Below are positions 38,526 to 47,380 of a stretch of DNA of 64,000 bases, piece after piece. The notes under the pieces are model-generated. The model saw nothing but the letters and a program-made list of their open reading frames with translations. It did not search any database and was not told the origin of the DNA. Every line of letters starts with the position of its first letter. The stretch's first letter is position 1. The position numbers were made by a program, and so were the translations under genes. This DNA comes from Pelomonas sp. SE-A7 (GTDB lineage Bacteria > Pseudomonadota > Gammaproteobacteria > Burkholderiales > Burkholderiaceae_C), in assembly GCF_030345705.1 (NCBI RefSeq), contig NZ_JAUASW010000001.1, forward strand, positions 2,666,001 to 2,730,000. The letters run 5' to 3'.

Positions 38526-38932
38526 GGTGGGGTGACTGCTGCGCACCACCTTCCCCGTTGAAGCCGAGATCCCTCCTCGGCCATGCAGTTCATGATGGGC
38601 TTGGGCACTGCCCGCGGCCCGCTGGGTCCGGCGCCTCGAACGCCACCACGTCCCGCTGATCTTCATCCACGTTGCGGATGCATTCCCTGGGCAACGGATC
38701 AAATATGCGTCCTAACACAGTTCAGACGCGTCCGCACTGCAAGTCAGGCCGCCAGAAGGCAGCCGCCCGAGCGGCGACTTGAATTCTTGTCGCGCCCAGC
38801 CCCATCACAAACAACTCCTTGATGGGAGCTTTCTACAGAAAAAGTAGCGCCCAGACTGTTGTTCGACTGCGCCGACAAAACAATTCCAGTCGGCAGCCAC
38901 GCAGATTCAATCGATATTGTCGGGAGGGGAAA
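38526..38932. other. Gap between gabD and the RHS genes, no gene seen
   Basis: These 407 bp contain no open frame I would defend. A minus-strand frame (38409-38702) overlaps the gabD end and has no conserved look. Base composition changes here from the high-GC backbone to a lower-GC island. An SD GGGAGGGG (38922-38929) belongs to the RHS gene. I did not see transposase or tRNA remnants that would mark an integration end. Confidence 0.5.
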
Positions 38933-41551
38933 ATGCGCAAATCGTACTCACGTATTGCGGACTGCAAGCCAGTCGTCGCCAGCGCTCGAACCAGACTGCT
39001 TATTGCCCTGCGAAAACTCGCAGCTGTAAGCATATGGCCGTTGATGCTGGCCTTGACGTTCCTCGTGCCAATGCAAGATGCCAGCGCGCTTGGGTTCGTC
39101 CAAAAAAAGGTGCAATCTGGTTGGTGCGACGTCTATTACAGCGGAAATTTCTGCGGTACGAGCCCCAATGAAATATATACCGTAGTATTCCACAAACTGT
39201 ACGACAACCAAGTTGGCCCAGGCCCACGCTGGGAGTACGTGCACGTGATTCGCGGCTCCGCCAAATGCACCCCGATACCTGTTCCAGCCGGAGCTGTTGA
39301 TTGCTTCGGGCTCGGCTTGTGTACTGATTACAAGGACGGGAGCAGTTCACCCTGCACGGGATTCACGATGGCGATTCGCCCAGTCCTGGACAAGATCTGT
39401 CCGTCGAATTCGGTCGACGCACCTCCCGGCTCACCCGGACCTTGTCAATGCACGAAGAACTTCTACCCATTGGACAACACCACCTGCATTCCCTATCGCG
39501 ACGAGATCAAAGACAAAGCCAGCAATTGCAACACAACTAATCCTACATGGGGCAATCCTGTGCATCCGCTGGCTGGATCCAAGAGCATTGAAGTAGCGCT
39601 CGGGAATATTTTTGGCAGCACACTCAGCCTAAATTACAACACGCGCACCAAGGTGCCAACTTCAGCAGGTGACACCAAAGGGATCGAATACGACGGAAGC
39701 ACGTTGGTGGCGGAAGGATGGGGACTATCATTTATTAGATCATTGGTCGTCCAAGCTGCCGACGCCCAGGGGAGTGGGGGCATTCAGCTTATTCGCGCTC
39801 CCGGCAATTTCAGTTCATTTACTTTAGGATCCGGTGTCTACACACCAATTTCAGACACTGCAGATCGGCTGATCGTAGTGAGCGGGGGCTTCCTTCATTA
39901 CGACAGGGCAAAGAGCAGAATCGACAAATATGATTCGGGCGGCAAGTTACTGACCAGCCAAAGCATTGGCGGTCAAACCATCACCTACAAATACAGCGAC
40001 CCTGCCACGCCTGCGGTTAACGCCGGAAATTGGGGCATGCCAATAGAGTTGCAGGACCAAACCGGTAGAAAGCTTCAGGTTTTCTACAAGAACAATGGAG
40101 TACGCGAGTCCCTGAGCAAGCTTTATTTGGACGCGCTGGAGATCTCGTCATTTTCCTATGACTCCAAGGGCCGGCTTGAATCGGTAGCGTGGCCCGATTT
40201 GGCTTCACAAGTTTTCGTCTACGAGGCAACCGCCTTGCCATGGGCCGTCACAGGGATCAAGGAAGGCTCGGCAAGATACGCGCGCTACGAGTACGACGAC
40301 ACTGGCCGCGCAATTGGCACTGAACTCGGCAGCAATGCAAACCGGCACACTGTTGAATGGGGTACACCACCAAGCCGGAGAATTTCCGTCGACTTGTCAC
40401 AAGCCCCTGCCTTGGCTGTTCGGACAATTGAATGGGACGCACCTGTCGGGACACGGGTGCTATTGCCCAATGGCGAATCGACGGACCTATCGGTTTCAAC
40501 CATTCAAGGCTCGCCCTATCTCACCGGTCAATCGCAACCTGCGGGATCGGGCTGTTCCGCGAGCAGCAAGAACCAGACGTTTGATGCACTGGGCAATGTC
40601 GAAAGACTAGATGGCTTTGATGGCAGGCGCAGTTGCTTTGCCCATGACCCAAGTCGCGGTACGGAGACGGTGCGGATAGAGGGGCTTGGCAGCGGAAATT
40701 CGTGTACATCGGTACTTGCCGAGGGCGTTGCGCTTCCCGATGCAAGTCGCAAGGTCTCCACCCAATGGCATCCCGATTGGCGGCTGGTTGTTCGGCGGGC
40801 AGAGCCGCGCCGAATCACCACCATGGTCTACAACGGTCAGCCCGATCCGTTCAATGGCAACGCCATTGCGTCATGCGCGCCAGGCTCGGCATTGTTGATG
40901 GACGGCGCACCCCTGGTTGTGTTGTGCAAGCAGGTTGAGCAGGCAACGACGGACCTGAATGGACGCCTGGGCTTCAGCGCGCCGCTGCAGAGCGGAGTCA
41001 CAGCACGGATTTGGCAGTACACGTACAACGAGAGGGGTCAGGTCCTGACCATGAGGGACCCAAGAGGCAACACCACAATGAGCGCCTACTACGGCGACAC
41101 CACCTCCGGTCACACCACAGGGGATCTGAAAAGCGTGGCAAATCCGTTGGGGCAAGTCACGCAGTACACGAAGTACACCTCATCGGGGCAGGTATTGGAG
41201 ATGTCAGACGCAAACGGCGTCGTCACAAGCTTTACCTACGACGTTCGCCAGCGCCTGACCAGCGTCAAGATTGACGGCGCAACAACGACCTATACCTACT
41301 GGCCGACAGGTCTGCTCAAGCAGGTCAGTCAGCCCGACGGCAGCTTCATTGGCTACCAGTATGACGACGCGCATCGACTCGTTGGAGTCAACGACAGCCA
41401 TGGCAATAGCATCGAGTACACGCTGGACAGTAGTGGCAATCGAACTTCGGAAAAGATCAAGGATTCAAGCGGCCAGTTGGCAAGCCAAATCACCCGGATA
41501 TTTGACGCGCTCGGACGGGTGCAACAGTTGACACAGGGGGTGCAGCCATGA
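38933..41551 (+). CDS. RHS/YD-repeat protein A with signal peptide and cysteine-rich N-domain
   Basis: This 872-residue protein starts with a long positively charged leader and hydrophobic segment (about residues 1-53, ending DASA), as in exported proteins. A 130-residue region with 11 cysteines follows. Then the RHS entry segment NPVHPLAGSKSIEVALGNIF (DUF6531-like) begins the YD-repeat region, with repeats such as YTYNERGQVLTMRDPRGNTT, SFTYDVRQRLTSVKIDG and YEYDDTGRAIGTELG. It lacks the RHS core and toxin tip. Its stop overlaps the start of protein B (ATGA), so the pair appears to be a split cocoon. GC is lower than in flanking genes. Start chosen for its strong SD. Confidence 0.85.
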   Translation: MRKSYSRIADCKPVVASARTRLLIALRKLAAVSIWPLMLALTFLVPMQDASALGFVQKKVQSGWCDVYYSGNFCGTSPNEIYTVVFHKLYDNQVGPGPRWEYVHVIRGSAKCTPIPVPAGAVDCFGLGLCTDYKDGSSSPCTGFTMAIRPVLDKICPSNSVDAPPGSPGPCQCTKNFYPLDNTTCIPYRDEIKDKASNCNTTNPTWGNPVHPLAGSKSIEVALGNIFGSTLSLNYNTRTKVPTSAGDTKGIEYDGSTLVAEGWGLSFIRSLVVQAADAQGSGGIQLIRAPGNFSSFTLGSGVYTPISDTADRLIVVSGGFLHYDRAKSRIDKYDSGGKLLTSQSIGGQTITYKYSDPATPAVNAGNWGMPIELQDQTGRKLQVFYKNNGVRESLSKLYLDALEISSFSYDSKGRLESVAWPDLASQVFVYEATALPWAVTGIKEGSARYARYEYDDTGRAIGTELGSNANRHTVEWGTPPSRRISVDLSQAPALAVRTIEWDAPVGTRVLLPNGESTDLSVSTIQGSPYLTGQSQPAGSGCSASSKNQTFDALGNVERLDGFDGRRSCFAHDPSRGTETVRIEGLGSGNSCTSVLAEGVALPDASRKVSTQWHPDWRLVVRRAEPRRITTMVYNGQPDPFNGNAIASCAPGSALLMDGAPLVVLCKQVEQATTDLNGRLGFSAPLQSGVTARIWQYTYNERGQVLTMRDPRGNTTMSAYYGDTTSGHTTGDLKSVANPLGQVTQYTKYTSSGQVLEMSDANGVVTSFTYDVRQRLTSVKIDGATTTYTYWPTGLLKQVSQPDGSFIGYQYDDAHRLVGVNDSHGNSIEYTLDSSGNRTSEKIKDSSGQLASQITRIFDALGRVQQLTQGVQP

Positions 41552-44238
41552 ATGGCGAAAGAAGCCTCCGCCGCTGGAGCATCGCGATGCTGGCTGCGGC
41601 AACTGCATTGATTTACGAGCCTGCCATAGCTCAGACGGCGACAGCCTCCAAGCTGTACTTGGGCACGAACTCGATAGCGACGAGTCAGAGTTTGACGCTC
41701 GATGCGAGAGTTGCGCCTGGCGTCTTGGGGCAAGTCAGTTTCAAGGCCAACCAACAGGTCCTGGGTACCGTCTCCGTCGACCTTCGCGCGACCGAAGAAT
41801 GTGCTCCAACTATGCTTCCCAAGCCGCCACCTGGGCCAGCAGGCATTGTTCTGCCGCCATCGTTGGAGTGTTGGTTGGTATTGCGAGGATTTGCCTCGTT
41901 GACCATTCCCGGCGGAACCCTGGTCCCGGGGCAGTACACAGTCACGGCCAGTTTTTCCAGCGCAGACGCTGCGTACGGAAATAGTCAGTCTGCAACCGCG
42001 AACTTGATGGTCACTGGGACGGGTGGCAATCCACCCCTCTCGTCAGCATCCTCCACGCTAGCGCATAAGTTCGAGTACGACGCCGATGGCAACCTGACCA
42101 AGACGGTTCAGGCCCCCGATCTGGTGGGCGGCAATTTCGCGACCACGAATGTCTATGACTCATTGGGTCGACGCCGGTCGATCACAAACGCCAGAAATGG
42201 CGCGGTTCAGCTGACCTATGACCTCCGCGACGAGCTGACGCAAGTCACGGACCCGCGAAGCCTTTCGACGCAGTACCAAGTCTCGGCGATGGGCGGCGTC
42301 ACGCAGCAGACCAGCCCCGACACCGGCGTGACCAGCAATACCTACGACGTCGCCGGAAACTTGGTGACCAGCACCGATGCCAGGGGGTTCATCAGCAGCT
42401 TCAGCTATGACGCTCTAGATCGCCCTACGCTTCGCTCAGTGCGCAATCTTGCCAACAGCGGCACCCGCCAAATCACTTGGACCTACGACCAGGTTGGGAG
42501 CGGATTCAGCTACGGTGTCGGCCGCCTGACCACAGCGACGACGCCCGAGGCTTCAACGACCTTCAAGTACGACCCGACTGGCCGCGCAACACAGGTCGCC
42601 ACGAAGATCCTGAATGAGGGAACACGCAGCGTTGGCTATTCGTACAACTCCGCGGGGCACATCACACAGCTCACCTATCCCTCTGGCCGTTCAGTCGTCT
42701 ACACCTACACAGACGGACTAGTCACCGGTGTCGGATTGAAGGCCGCCAGCGGCTCAACATCGAGTCCCTTGCTCAGCCAGATTGTCACGAGCCCCTTGGG
42801 GGCTCCGACGGCGTGGCGCTGGAAAATGGCTAGCGGAGAGCAAACATATGCGCGGGAGTTCGATACCATGGGCCGAATCGTTCGCTACCCGCTGGGCACC
42901 ATGGTGCGGGACTTGGCCTACGACGCCGCTGGCCGCATCCTTTCTTACCGCCATTCAGACGCCAGCACGGGTTCGCCGCTAGCCAATCTGAATCAGGACT
43001 TCGGCTACGACGAGTTGGGTCGGCTTCTGTTGGCCACCATGGGCACCAGCTCTTGGACCTACAGCTATGACGCCAATGGCAACCGAACCCTGCTCGGCAA
43101 TGCCAGCGGCACAAGCACGTACACCACGGCCACCAACAGCAATCGTCTGTTGAGCATCACGAATCCGGCCCAGAGCTTCAGCTATGACGCGGCCGGCAAT
43201 CAACTGACTGGCACCGCCATCTCAACGTACAACAACGAAGGCCGGCTCGCAAAGATGGTGGTGGGCAGTGCCAGTTTTGAAGCTGCCTACGATGCGTTGG
43301 GTCAACGTGTACGGAAGAAGATCACTTCCCCGGCCACGACGACGACAACGCACCTTGTCTACGACCTGAGCGGCCACCTGATCGGCGAGTACCTCAGCGA
43401 TGGCAGTGCAAGCATGGAGTACATCTGGCTGGCGGATCTGCCGATTGCGGCTGTGCGAACCGCTGGAACCGGAACTCCGGAAGTTTTCTATATCCATGCC
43501 GACCATTTGGGTGCACCGCGAGTTGCCGTGGATCAGCAGAATCGGTTGCGGTGGCGCTGGGCGGGTGAGCCGTTTGGAGCTTGGCCGGCGGAAGCGAACC
43601 CGAGCAATGTGGGTGAGCTGAAGCTGTCGTTGCGATTTCCGGGTCAGCAGTACGATGAGTTCATTGGGACGCATTACAACTACTTCAGGGACTATGACCC
43701 GACCACGGGTCGGTATGTTCAAAGTGACCCCATCGGGCTTCAAGGGGGCGTCAACACCTATGCCTATGTTGACGACAATCCGCTCAACTATTCTGATCCA
43801 TTGGGTTTATTTACGACCCTCAATCACGTCTCCATCACGATTGCAGCCTTACGGCAGTGTGGATTTACCTATCGGCGAGCCAACGAGCTCGCTTGGGCGG
43901 CTGCCGCGGGAGATTGGACGCCTTCATGGAAAGTATCTCAGAGTATTGGCTCAGCAAACTGGCACGCAATGGCACGGCCACGCCAAAGCGTTTCCGACGC
44001 ACGGCGATCAACTGAGGCTTTTATTAAGGTTCAGTTGGCGTTTGGAACGACCGAGAGCATCGGACGGGCCATTCACGCGGCGCAGGACAGTGCAGCTCGA
44101 GGACACAAAGGCTACCAAACTTATACGGGGTACTCGGACCTTAACCATTTGGCAGGTGACGAATTCCCATCACCTGCCGAAATTCGAGATGCCATCCAAA
44201 AGACAAAGGCACTCTTCCCAGAGTGTAGATGCAAGTAA
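41548..44238 (+). CDS. RHS protein B with C-terminal zinc-phospholipase-C-like toxin tip
   Basis: This 896-residue protein begins with its own signal-like segment (MNGERSLRRWSIAMLAAATA), then an Ig-like domain (residues about 30-150), YD repeats, and the RHS core ending in YDPTTGRYVQSDPIGLQGGV (DPIG at 727-730) and DPLG at 750-753, the paired motif that frames autoproteolysis. After it comes a 142-residue tip (755-896). Its residues H760, D789, H806, H843, D847, H853, H867 and D871 reproduce the ligand spacing of Bacillus cereus phospholipase C at its C-terminal end (H+4 D, +6 H, +14 H, +4 acidic). I infer a zinc-dependent phospholipase or nuclease toxin. Delivery route is unknown. Confidence 0.82.
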   Translation: MNGERSLRRWSIAMLAAATALIYEPAIAQTATASKLYLGTNSIATSQSLTLDARVAPGVLGQVSFKANQQVLGTVSVDLRATEECAPTMLPKPPPGPAGIVLPPSLECWLVLRGFASLTIPGGTLVPGQYTVTASFSSADAAYGNSQSATANLMVTGTGGNPPLSSASSTLAHKFEYDADGNLTKTVQAPDLVGGNFATTNVYDSLGRRRSITNARNGAVQLTYDLRDELTQVTDPRSLSTQYQVSAMGGVTQQTSPDTGVTSNTYDVAGNLVTSTDARGFISSFSYDALDRPTLRSVRNLANSGTRQITWTYDQVGSGFSYGVGRLTTATTPEASTTFKYDPTGRATQVATKILNEGTRSVGYSYNSAGHITQLTYPSGRSVVYTYTDGLVTGVGLKAASGSTSSPLLSQIVTSPLGAPTAWRWKMASGEQTYAREFDTMGRIVRYPLGTMVRDLAYDAAGRILSYRHSDASTGSPLANLNQDFGYDELGRLLLATMGTSSWTYSYDANGNRTLLGNASGTSTYTTATNSNRLLSITNPAQSFSYDAAGNQLTGTAISTYNNEGRLAKMVVGSASFEAAYDALGQRVRKKITSPATTTTTHLVYDLSGHLIGEYLSDGSASMEYIWLADLPIAAVRTAGTGTPEVFYIHADHLGAPRVAVDQQNRLRWRWAGEPFGAWPAEANPSNVGELKLSLRFPGQQYDEFIGTHYNYFRDYDPTTGRYVQSDPIGLQGGVNTYAYVDDNPLNYSDPLGLFTTLNHVSITIAALRQCGFTYRRANELAWAAAAGDWTPSWKVSQSIGSANWHAMARPRQSVSDARRSTEAFIKVQLAFGTTESIGRAIHAAQDSAARGHKGYQTYTGYSDLNHLAGDEFPSPAEIRDAIQKTKALFPECRCK

Positions 44239-44558
44239 CCATGCGACTCAATCGACGCATAGCAATCCGACTAGTACTTTGCACTTACGCAAGCATGGCG
44301 ATAGCTGTAGCCTTAGCAATGAGTTGCATGGGTGGCGCATCCGCCCTAGAAGAGATACCCAGCTGGGCTTTTCTCTTGATCGGTCCGATGATTCCGTTGG
44401 GAATCGGTCATGGCATTGAGTTTTCTTTGCTCGCGAGTTTAATCTGCGTGCCGATCATAGTATTTGGACTGTTATCCAGCAGCCGATGGTTAGCCAGAGG
44501 ACTAATTACCGCGGCAGCAGTCATCTGGGTCGGGATTGGGTATTTTCTTGGCCGCTAA
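44229..44558 (+). CDS. Small membrane protein, candidate immunity protein for the RHS toxin
   Basis: This 109-residue protein overlaps the end of RHS B by 10 bp and has three hydrophobic segments (about residues 11-32, 44-56 and 62-82, with another stretch to 105). No family is recognised. Position directly behind a polymorphic toxin tip, low GC and small size are the usual marks of an immunity gene. A membrane-embedded partner fits a toxin that attacks phospholipid at the membrane or from the periplasm. A second ATG at 44241 would shorten it by four residues. The function is an inference from context. Confidence 0.65.
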   Translation: MQVTMRLNRRIAIRLVLCTYASMAIAVALAMSCMGGASALEEIPSWAFLLIGPMIPLGIGHGIEFSLLASLICVPIIVFGLLSSSRWLARGLITAAAVIWVGIGYFLGR

Positions 44559-45210
44559 TAAACAATTTAGGCGCATCGATTTCAAATGCGCCGCAGCAAG
44601 AGTCAATGGGTCAAAGTTTGCATCACGCACTGCAAGCGATACGGTCATCTGTTGCCAGCGCACTTTTGGGCTGATGTGTTTGCTCAAGTTCTGCTCTTGG
44701 CCGTTCTCATAAGTTAGCGGCGTTCAACCGAGGCAGAGAACGACTTGAGGGCCTGACGCTTGTCCGCTAGGTCGACTTCACGTTGTCGAAGGCAGCTTGG
44801 GGACGTCGCCGGCGCTCTCTGCCCTGCTTGACCAAGCGACACTTCGTAGCAACTCTGAACAGATCATTCATCGACAAGCCGAGCGCAACTTCGATCTCTG
44901 GCAGTCGGTTCGGCCGTAACCTGGCTGGCTGCGCCTCGGAGTTGGCCGCCATAGGCTGAGAGATCCGGATCAACCACAAGCTCGACTTGCGTCGATCCGG
45001 AAGACTCCCCCAGAGGTGCAAGCACGGAGTATTTCTGGCTACCGAATTCACCGACGCCAATACTGCCTTTGTCGGCCTTTCTTAGTACCCTCGCCAAGGC
45101 ACCAAACCGCAAAGACCACGACCAACTCCAGCGATTGCAAAGGCGCGGCCAGGCCAGGTCATCAAGCCGCCCACGGTGCTGCGGCTCACCGACAGACAGG
45201 AGATCAAACG
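44559..45210. other. Long gap with a degenerate minus-strand coding remnant
   Basis: No intact gene was found in these 652 bp. On the minus strand two overlapping frames (44767-45060 and 44864-45112) look like pieces of one broken gene. One contains VGEFGSQKYSVLAPLGE and the other ends in a basic segment LVKQGRERRRRPQAAF. Neither matches a family I know. Base composition is mixed. It could be a decayed orphan immunity or toxin cassette next to the RHS genes, but this cannot be shown here. Confidence 0.35.
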
Positions 45211-45744
45211 ATGGCGCACAGGAAAGTAGAGCTCATCTTTGGACTGCTGCTCGCGTCCGCAGGAACAAGCTTTGCAAACGGGAGCAACGCACCCGCCCCG
45301 TCAATCGAAGCCAACAAGGCCTTGGTCCGACGCCTCTTCCAGGCCTTCAACGACGGCGACCTGGCCGCCTTGAATCAGCTGGGCGATCCCAAGGCGGCGT
45401 TTCATACGGCCACGGTGGACCAGGTGGGCAAGGGCGAGCCGGCGAAGACGCTGCGCGAAGCCTGTCCCATGTGTTCTTTTCTGAACCCGCGCCAGATCAC
45501 CATCGACTTCATGATGGCGGAGGGCGATCTGGTGACCGTCCGGTCCACCTGGCGGGGCAGGTACACCAACGTTTATCGCGACCTGCCCATCGCGGGAAAG
45601 GACGTCGTCGCGTCGTACACCAACGTCTACCGGATTGCCAACGGACGCATCGTCGAGAACTGGGCGGCCTACGACAGGTTGCACTTGGCCGAGCAGCTGG
45701 GGTTCAGCTTGAGCCCGGCCGCGCCTGCCAGTGCAGCGAAGTGA
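45211..45744 (+). CDS. Exported SnoaL-like (NTF2-fold) protein
   Basis: This 177-residue protein has a signal peptide (MAHRKVELIFGLLLASAGTSFA) and an NTF2/SnoaL-like domain: NKALVRRLFQAFNDGDLAALNQ, FHTATVDQVGKGEPAKTLREA, ITIDFMMAEGDLVTVRSTWRG and NVYRIANGRIVENWAAYDRL. SnoaL-like proteins are small hydrolases, cyclases or binding proteins. This one carries no diagnostic catalytic set that I can name. The ATG at 45211 follows CAGGAG by 8 bp. It converges with the dimethylformamidase-like gene 19 bp away. Confidence 0.8.
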   Translation: MAHRKVELIFGLLLASAGTSFANGSNAPAPSIEANKALVRRLFQAFNDGDLAALNQLGDPKAAFHTATVDQVGKGEPAKTLREACPMCSFLNPRQITIDFMMAEGDLVTVRSTWRGRYTNVYRDLPIAGKDVVASYTNVYRIANGRIVENWAAYDRLHLAEQLGFSLSPAAPASAAK

Positions 45745-45757
45745 CGTGAAGTGACGT
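45738..45757 (+). repeat. Tandem 10-bp repeat at the SnoaL stop codon
   Basis: GAAGTGACGT occurs twice in tandem. The SnoaL stop TGA (45742-45744) lies in the first copy, and the second copy supplies another TGA in the same position of the repeat. It is short and may be accidental. Confidence 0.5.
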
Positions 45758-45763
45758 GAGCGC

Positions 45764-47380
45764 CTAGAGCTGAGGCTGCAAGAACTTCCTCAGCACATTG
45801 TTCGTAATCCCCTCCACGCTCACATCCCGCCTGATCAGCCCGGTCACCCAGGCGCAGCAGCCGGCGTTGAACACCTGGCCGCGGCCGCGTTGGAAGGCGA
45901 CGACCATGCCGGCGCCGAACTCGGCCTGCTCGGGCGTGCGGTCGTTGATGGACGGCACGGCCTGCATCAGGCCCAGGCCGTCGGCCAGCGGTGCGTTCAG
46001 GACCTGACCGGGCGCGGCGCGCTCACCCTTGGTGGCGGGCACCATGGCGATGATTTCCAGGTCCTGCGGCGCGCCGTCGCGGCCGGTGGCATAGGGCTGG
46101 CCGAAGCGCATGCCGTAGTCGGCGCCATCGACCTCGAAGCCAACGATGCGCGACTCGCCGGCACCGAACACGTCGCCGTAGAACAGGCCCGAACCTGCGA
46201 GCGCCCAGTGGTCCGGCTTGTAGACCGTGTAGCCGCCGCTGGCGCGTGGCGAGCACAGGCCGTAGCGGTGGTAGCCGCCTGAGGAGGCCGTGATGCCGAA
46301 GCTGGCCGCGGCCGGCCGGTTCACGAGGACCGAGTCCCAGTAGGTCGTCGTGCGCCTGGGCTCTTCGCTTTCATGCACCGGGTCGTAGGACGCGAGCTTG
46401 TAGCAGGTCTGCAGCCCCGCCTCCAGGTCGAGGCGGATCTGCCAGAGCATGTTGCCGGCAAAGCGCGCCAGGCGTCCGCCGCGCTCGACGAAGGCATCCA
46501 TCGCGTCGCGCATCTCCCAGCTCCAGTACTCGTCATGGCCCACCAGCAGGGCCACGCCATAGCCGTCCAGGCAGGCCGGCCGAAGGTGCAGGTCTTCCTG
46601 CGTGAGCAGGTCCACCTGGTAGCCCTGCTCGATCAGCCAGTGGTGGAAGGGCCGCTCGTAGAAGGCCCAGCCGGCGTCGCTGCAGTGGCGCGAATAGCCG
46701 CGCTCCAATGCCCAGTCGATGCAGGGATAGGAAGGACCCTCGCCCGGCGCGAGATCGCCGCTTGCATCGCCGTGGCGAGGCATGTCGGCCGGCAGGCTCA
46801 GGAAGCCGCGGGCCCAGGGGCGCTGAGTCGAAAGCACCGGGGCCGGCATGTCGATGGAGGCACCGTCCTCCTGCACGCTGCGATACGAGTTGGCGCCGCC
46901 CCAGTCGTTGTAGGCATTCCAGGTCGAGGTGGTCAGCACCATGGCGATGCGCGAGGCCCGGTTCGCCTGGGCTTCGTTCCTGAGGACGAAGAAGGCTTCA
47001 GCCTGCAGTTGCTCGCCGTCCTGCTCGGCGCTCAGCTCGACCCGGTAGGGCCCCGGCCGCCAGCCCGAGGTCAGCGGCAGGATGACCGGCGAATGCCAGC
47101 CGCAGCCGTTGACGGCCGCGTCCTCCGGCGTGTGCTGGCGCAGGCCGGCCAGGTCCTTGAGCTCCCAGGCCACGGCCTGGCTGGGGTCGTCGAGGACGAC
47201 GCGGACCGAGAAGCGCTCCGCCGTGCAGTGCACATAGAGGCGGACCGGTTCTGCCGGCCCGTGGCTCACGCCGTCGAGGTACGCCCAGAGCTCGCGCGCT
47301 GCCGGGTCGTTCGAGGCCCGCTCGACCTGGTCGGCGAGCGGATGGGCATTCCAGTAGTTCTGCTTGAGAGGATGTGTCAT
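45764..47380 (-). CDS. N,N-dimethylformamidase large-subunit-like hydrolase
   Basis: This 538-residue protein shows the segments of the DMF hydrolase large-subunit family, notably ALLVGHDEYWSWEMRDAMDA followed by FVERGGRLARFAGNMLWQIR, and MVLTTSTWNAYNDWGGANSY. It is shorter than the characterised large subunit (about 760 residues). The known enzyme hydrolyses a small N-methylated amide with a mononuclear iron held by tyrosines and a glutamate. Whether this protein keeps that site needs alignment. Its start overlaps the MFS stop. No small-subunit gene was found nearby, so it may hydrolyse a different amide or formamide. Confidence 0.75.
   Translation of the reverse strand: MTHPLKQNYWNAHPLADQVERASNDPAARELWAYLDGVSHGPAEPVRLYVHCTAERFSVRVVLDDPSQAVAWELKDLAGLRQHTPEDAAVNGCGWHSPVILPLTSGWRPGPYRVELSAEQDGEQLQAEAFFVLRNEAQANRASRIAMVLTTSTWNAYNDWGGANSYRSVQEDGASIDMPAPVLSTQRPWARGFLSLPADMPRHGDASGDLAPGEGPSYPCIDWALERGYSRHCSDAGWAFYERPFHHWLIEQGYQVDLLTQEDLHLRPACLDGYGVALLVGHDEYWSWEMRDAMDAFVERGGRLARFAGNMLWQIRLDLEAGLQTCYKLASYDPVHESEEPRRTTTYWDSVLVNRPAAASFGITASSGGYHRYGLCSPRASGGYTVYKPDHWALAGSGLFYGDVFGAGESRIVGFEVDGADYGMRFGQPYATGRDGAPQDLEIIAMVPATKGERAAPGQVLNAPLADGLGLMQAVPSINDRTPEQAEFGAGMVVAFQRGRGQVFNAGCCAWVTGLIRRDVSVEGITNNVLRKFLQPQL

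Noticed and set aside
38526..45210. Insertion-sequence or integrase remnants around the RHS island
   Set aside because: I looked for transposase motifs and terminal inverted repeats at the borders and saw none. The island could still be mobile by homologous recombination.
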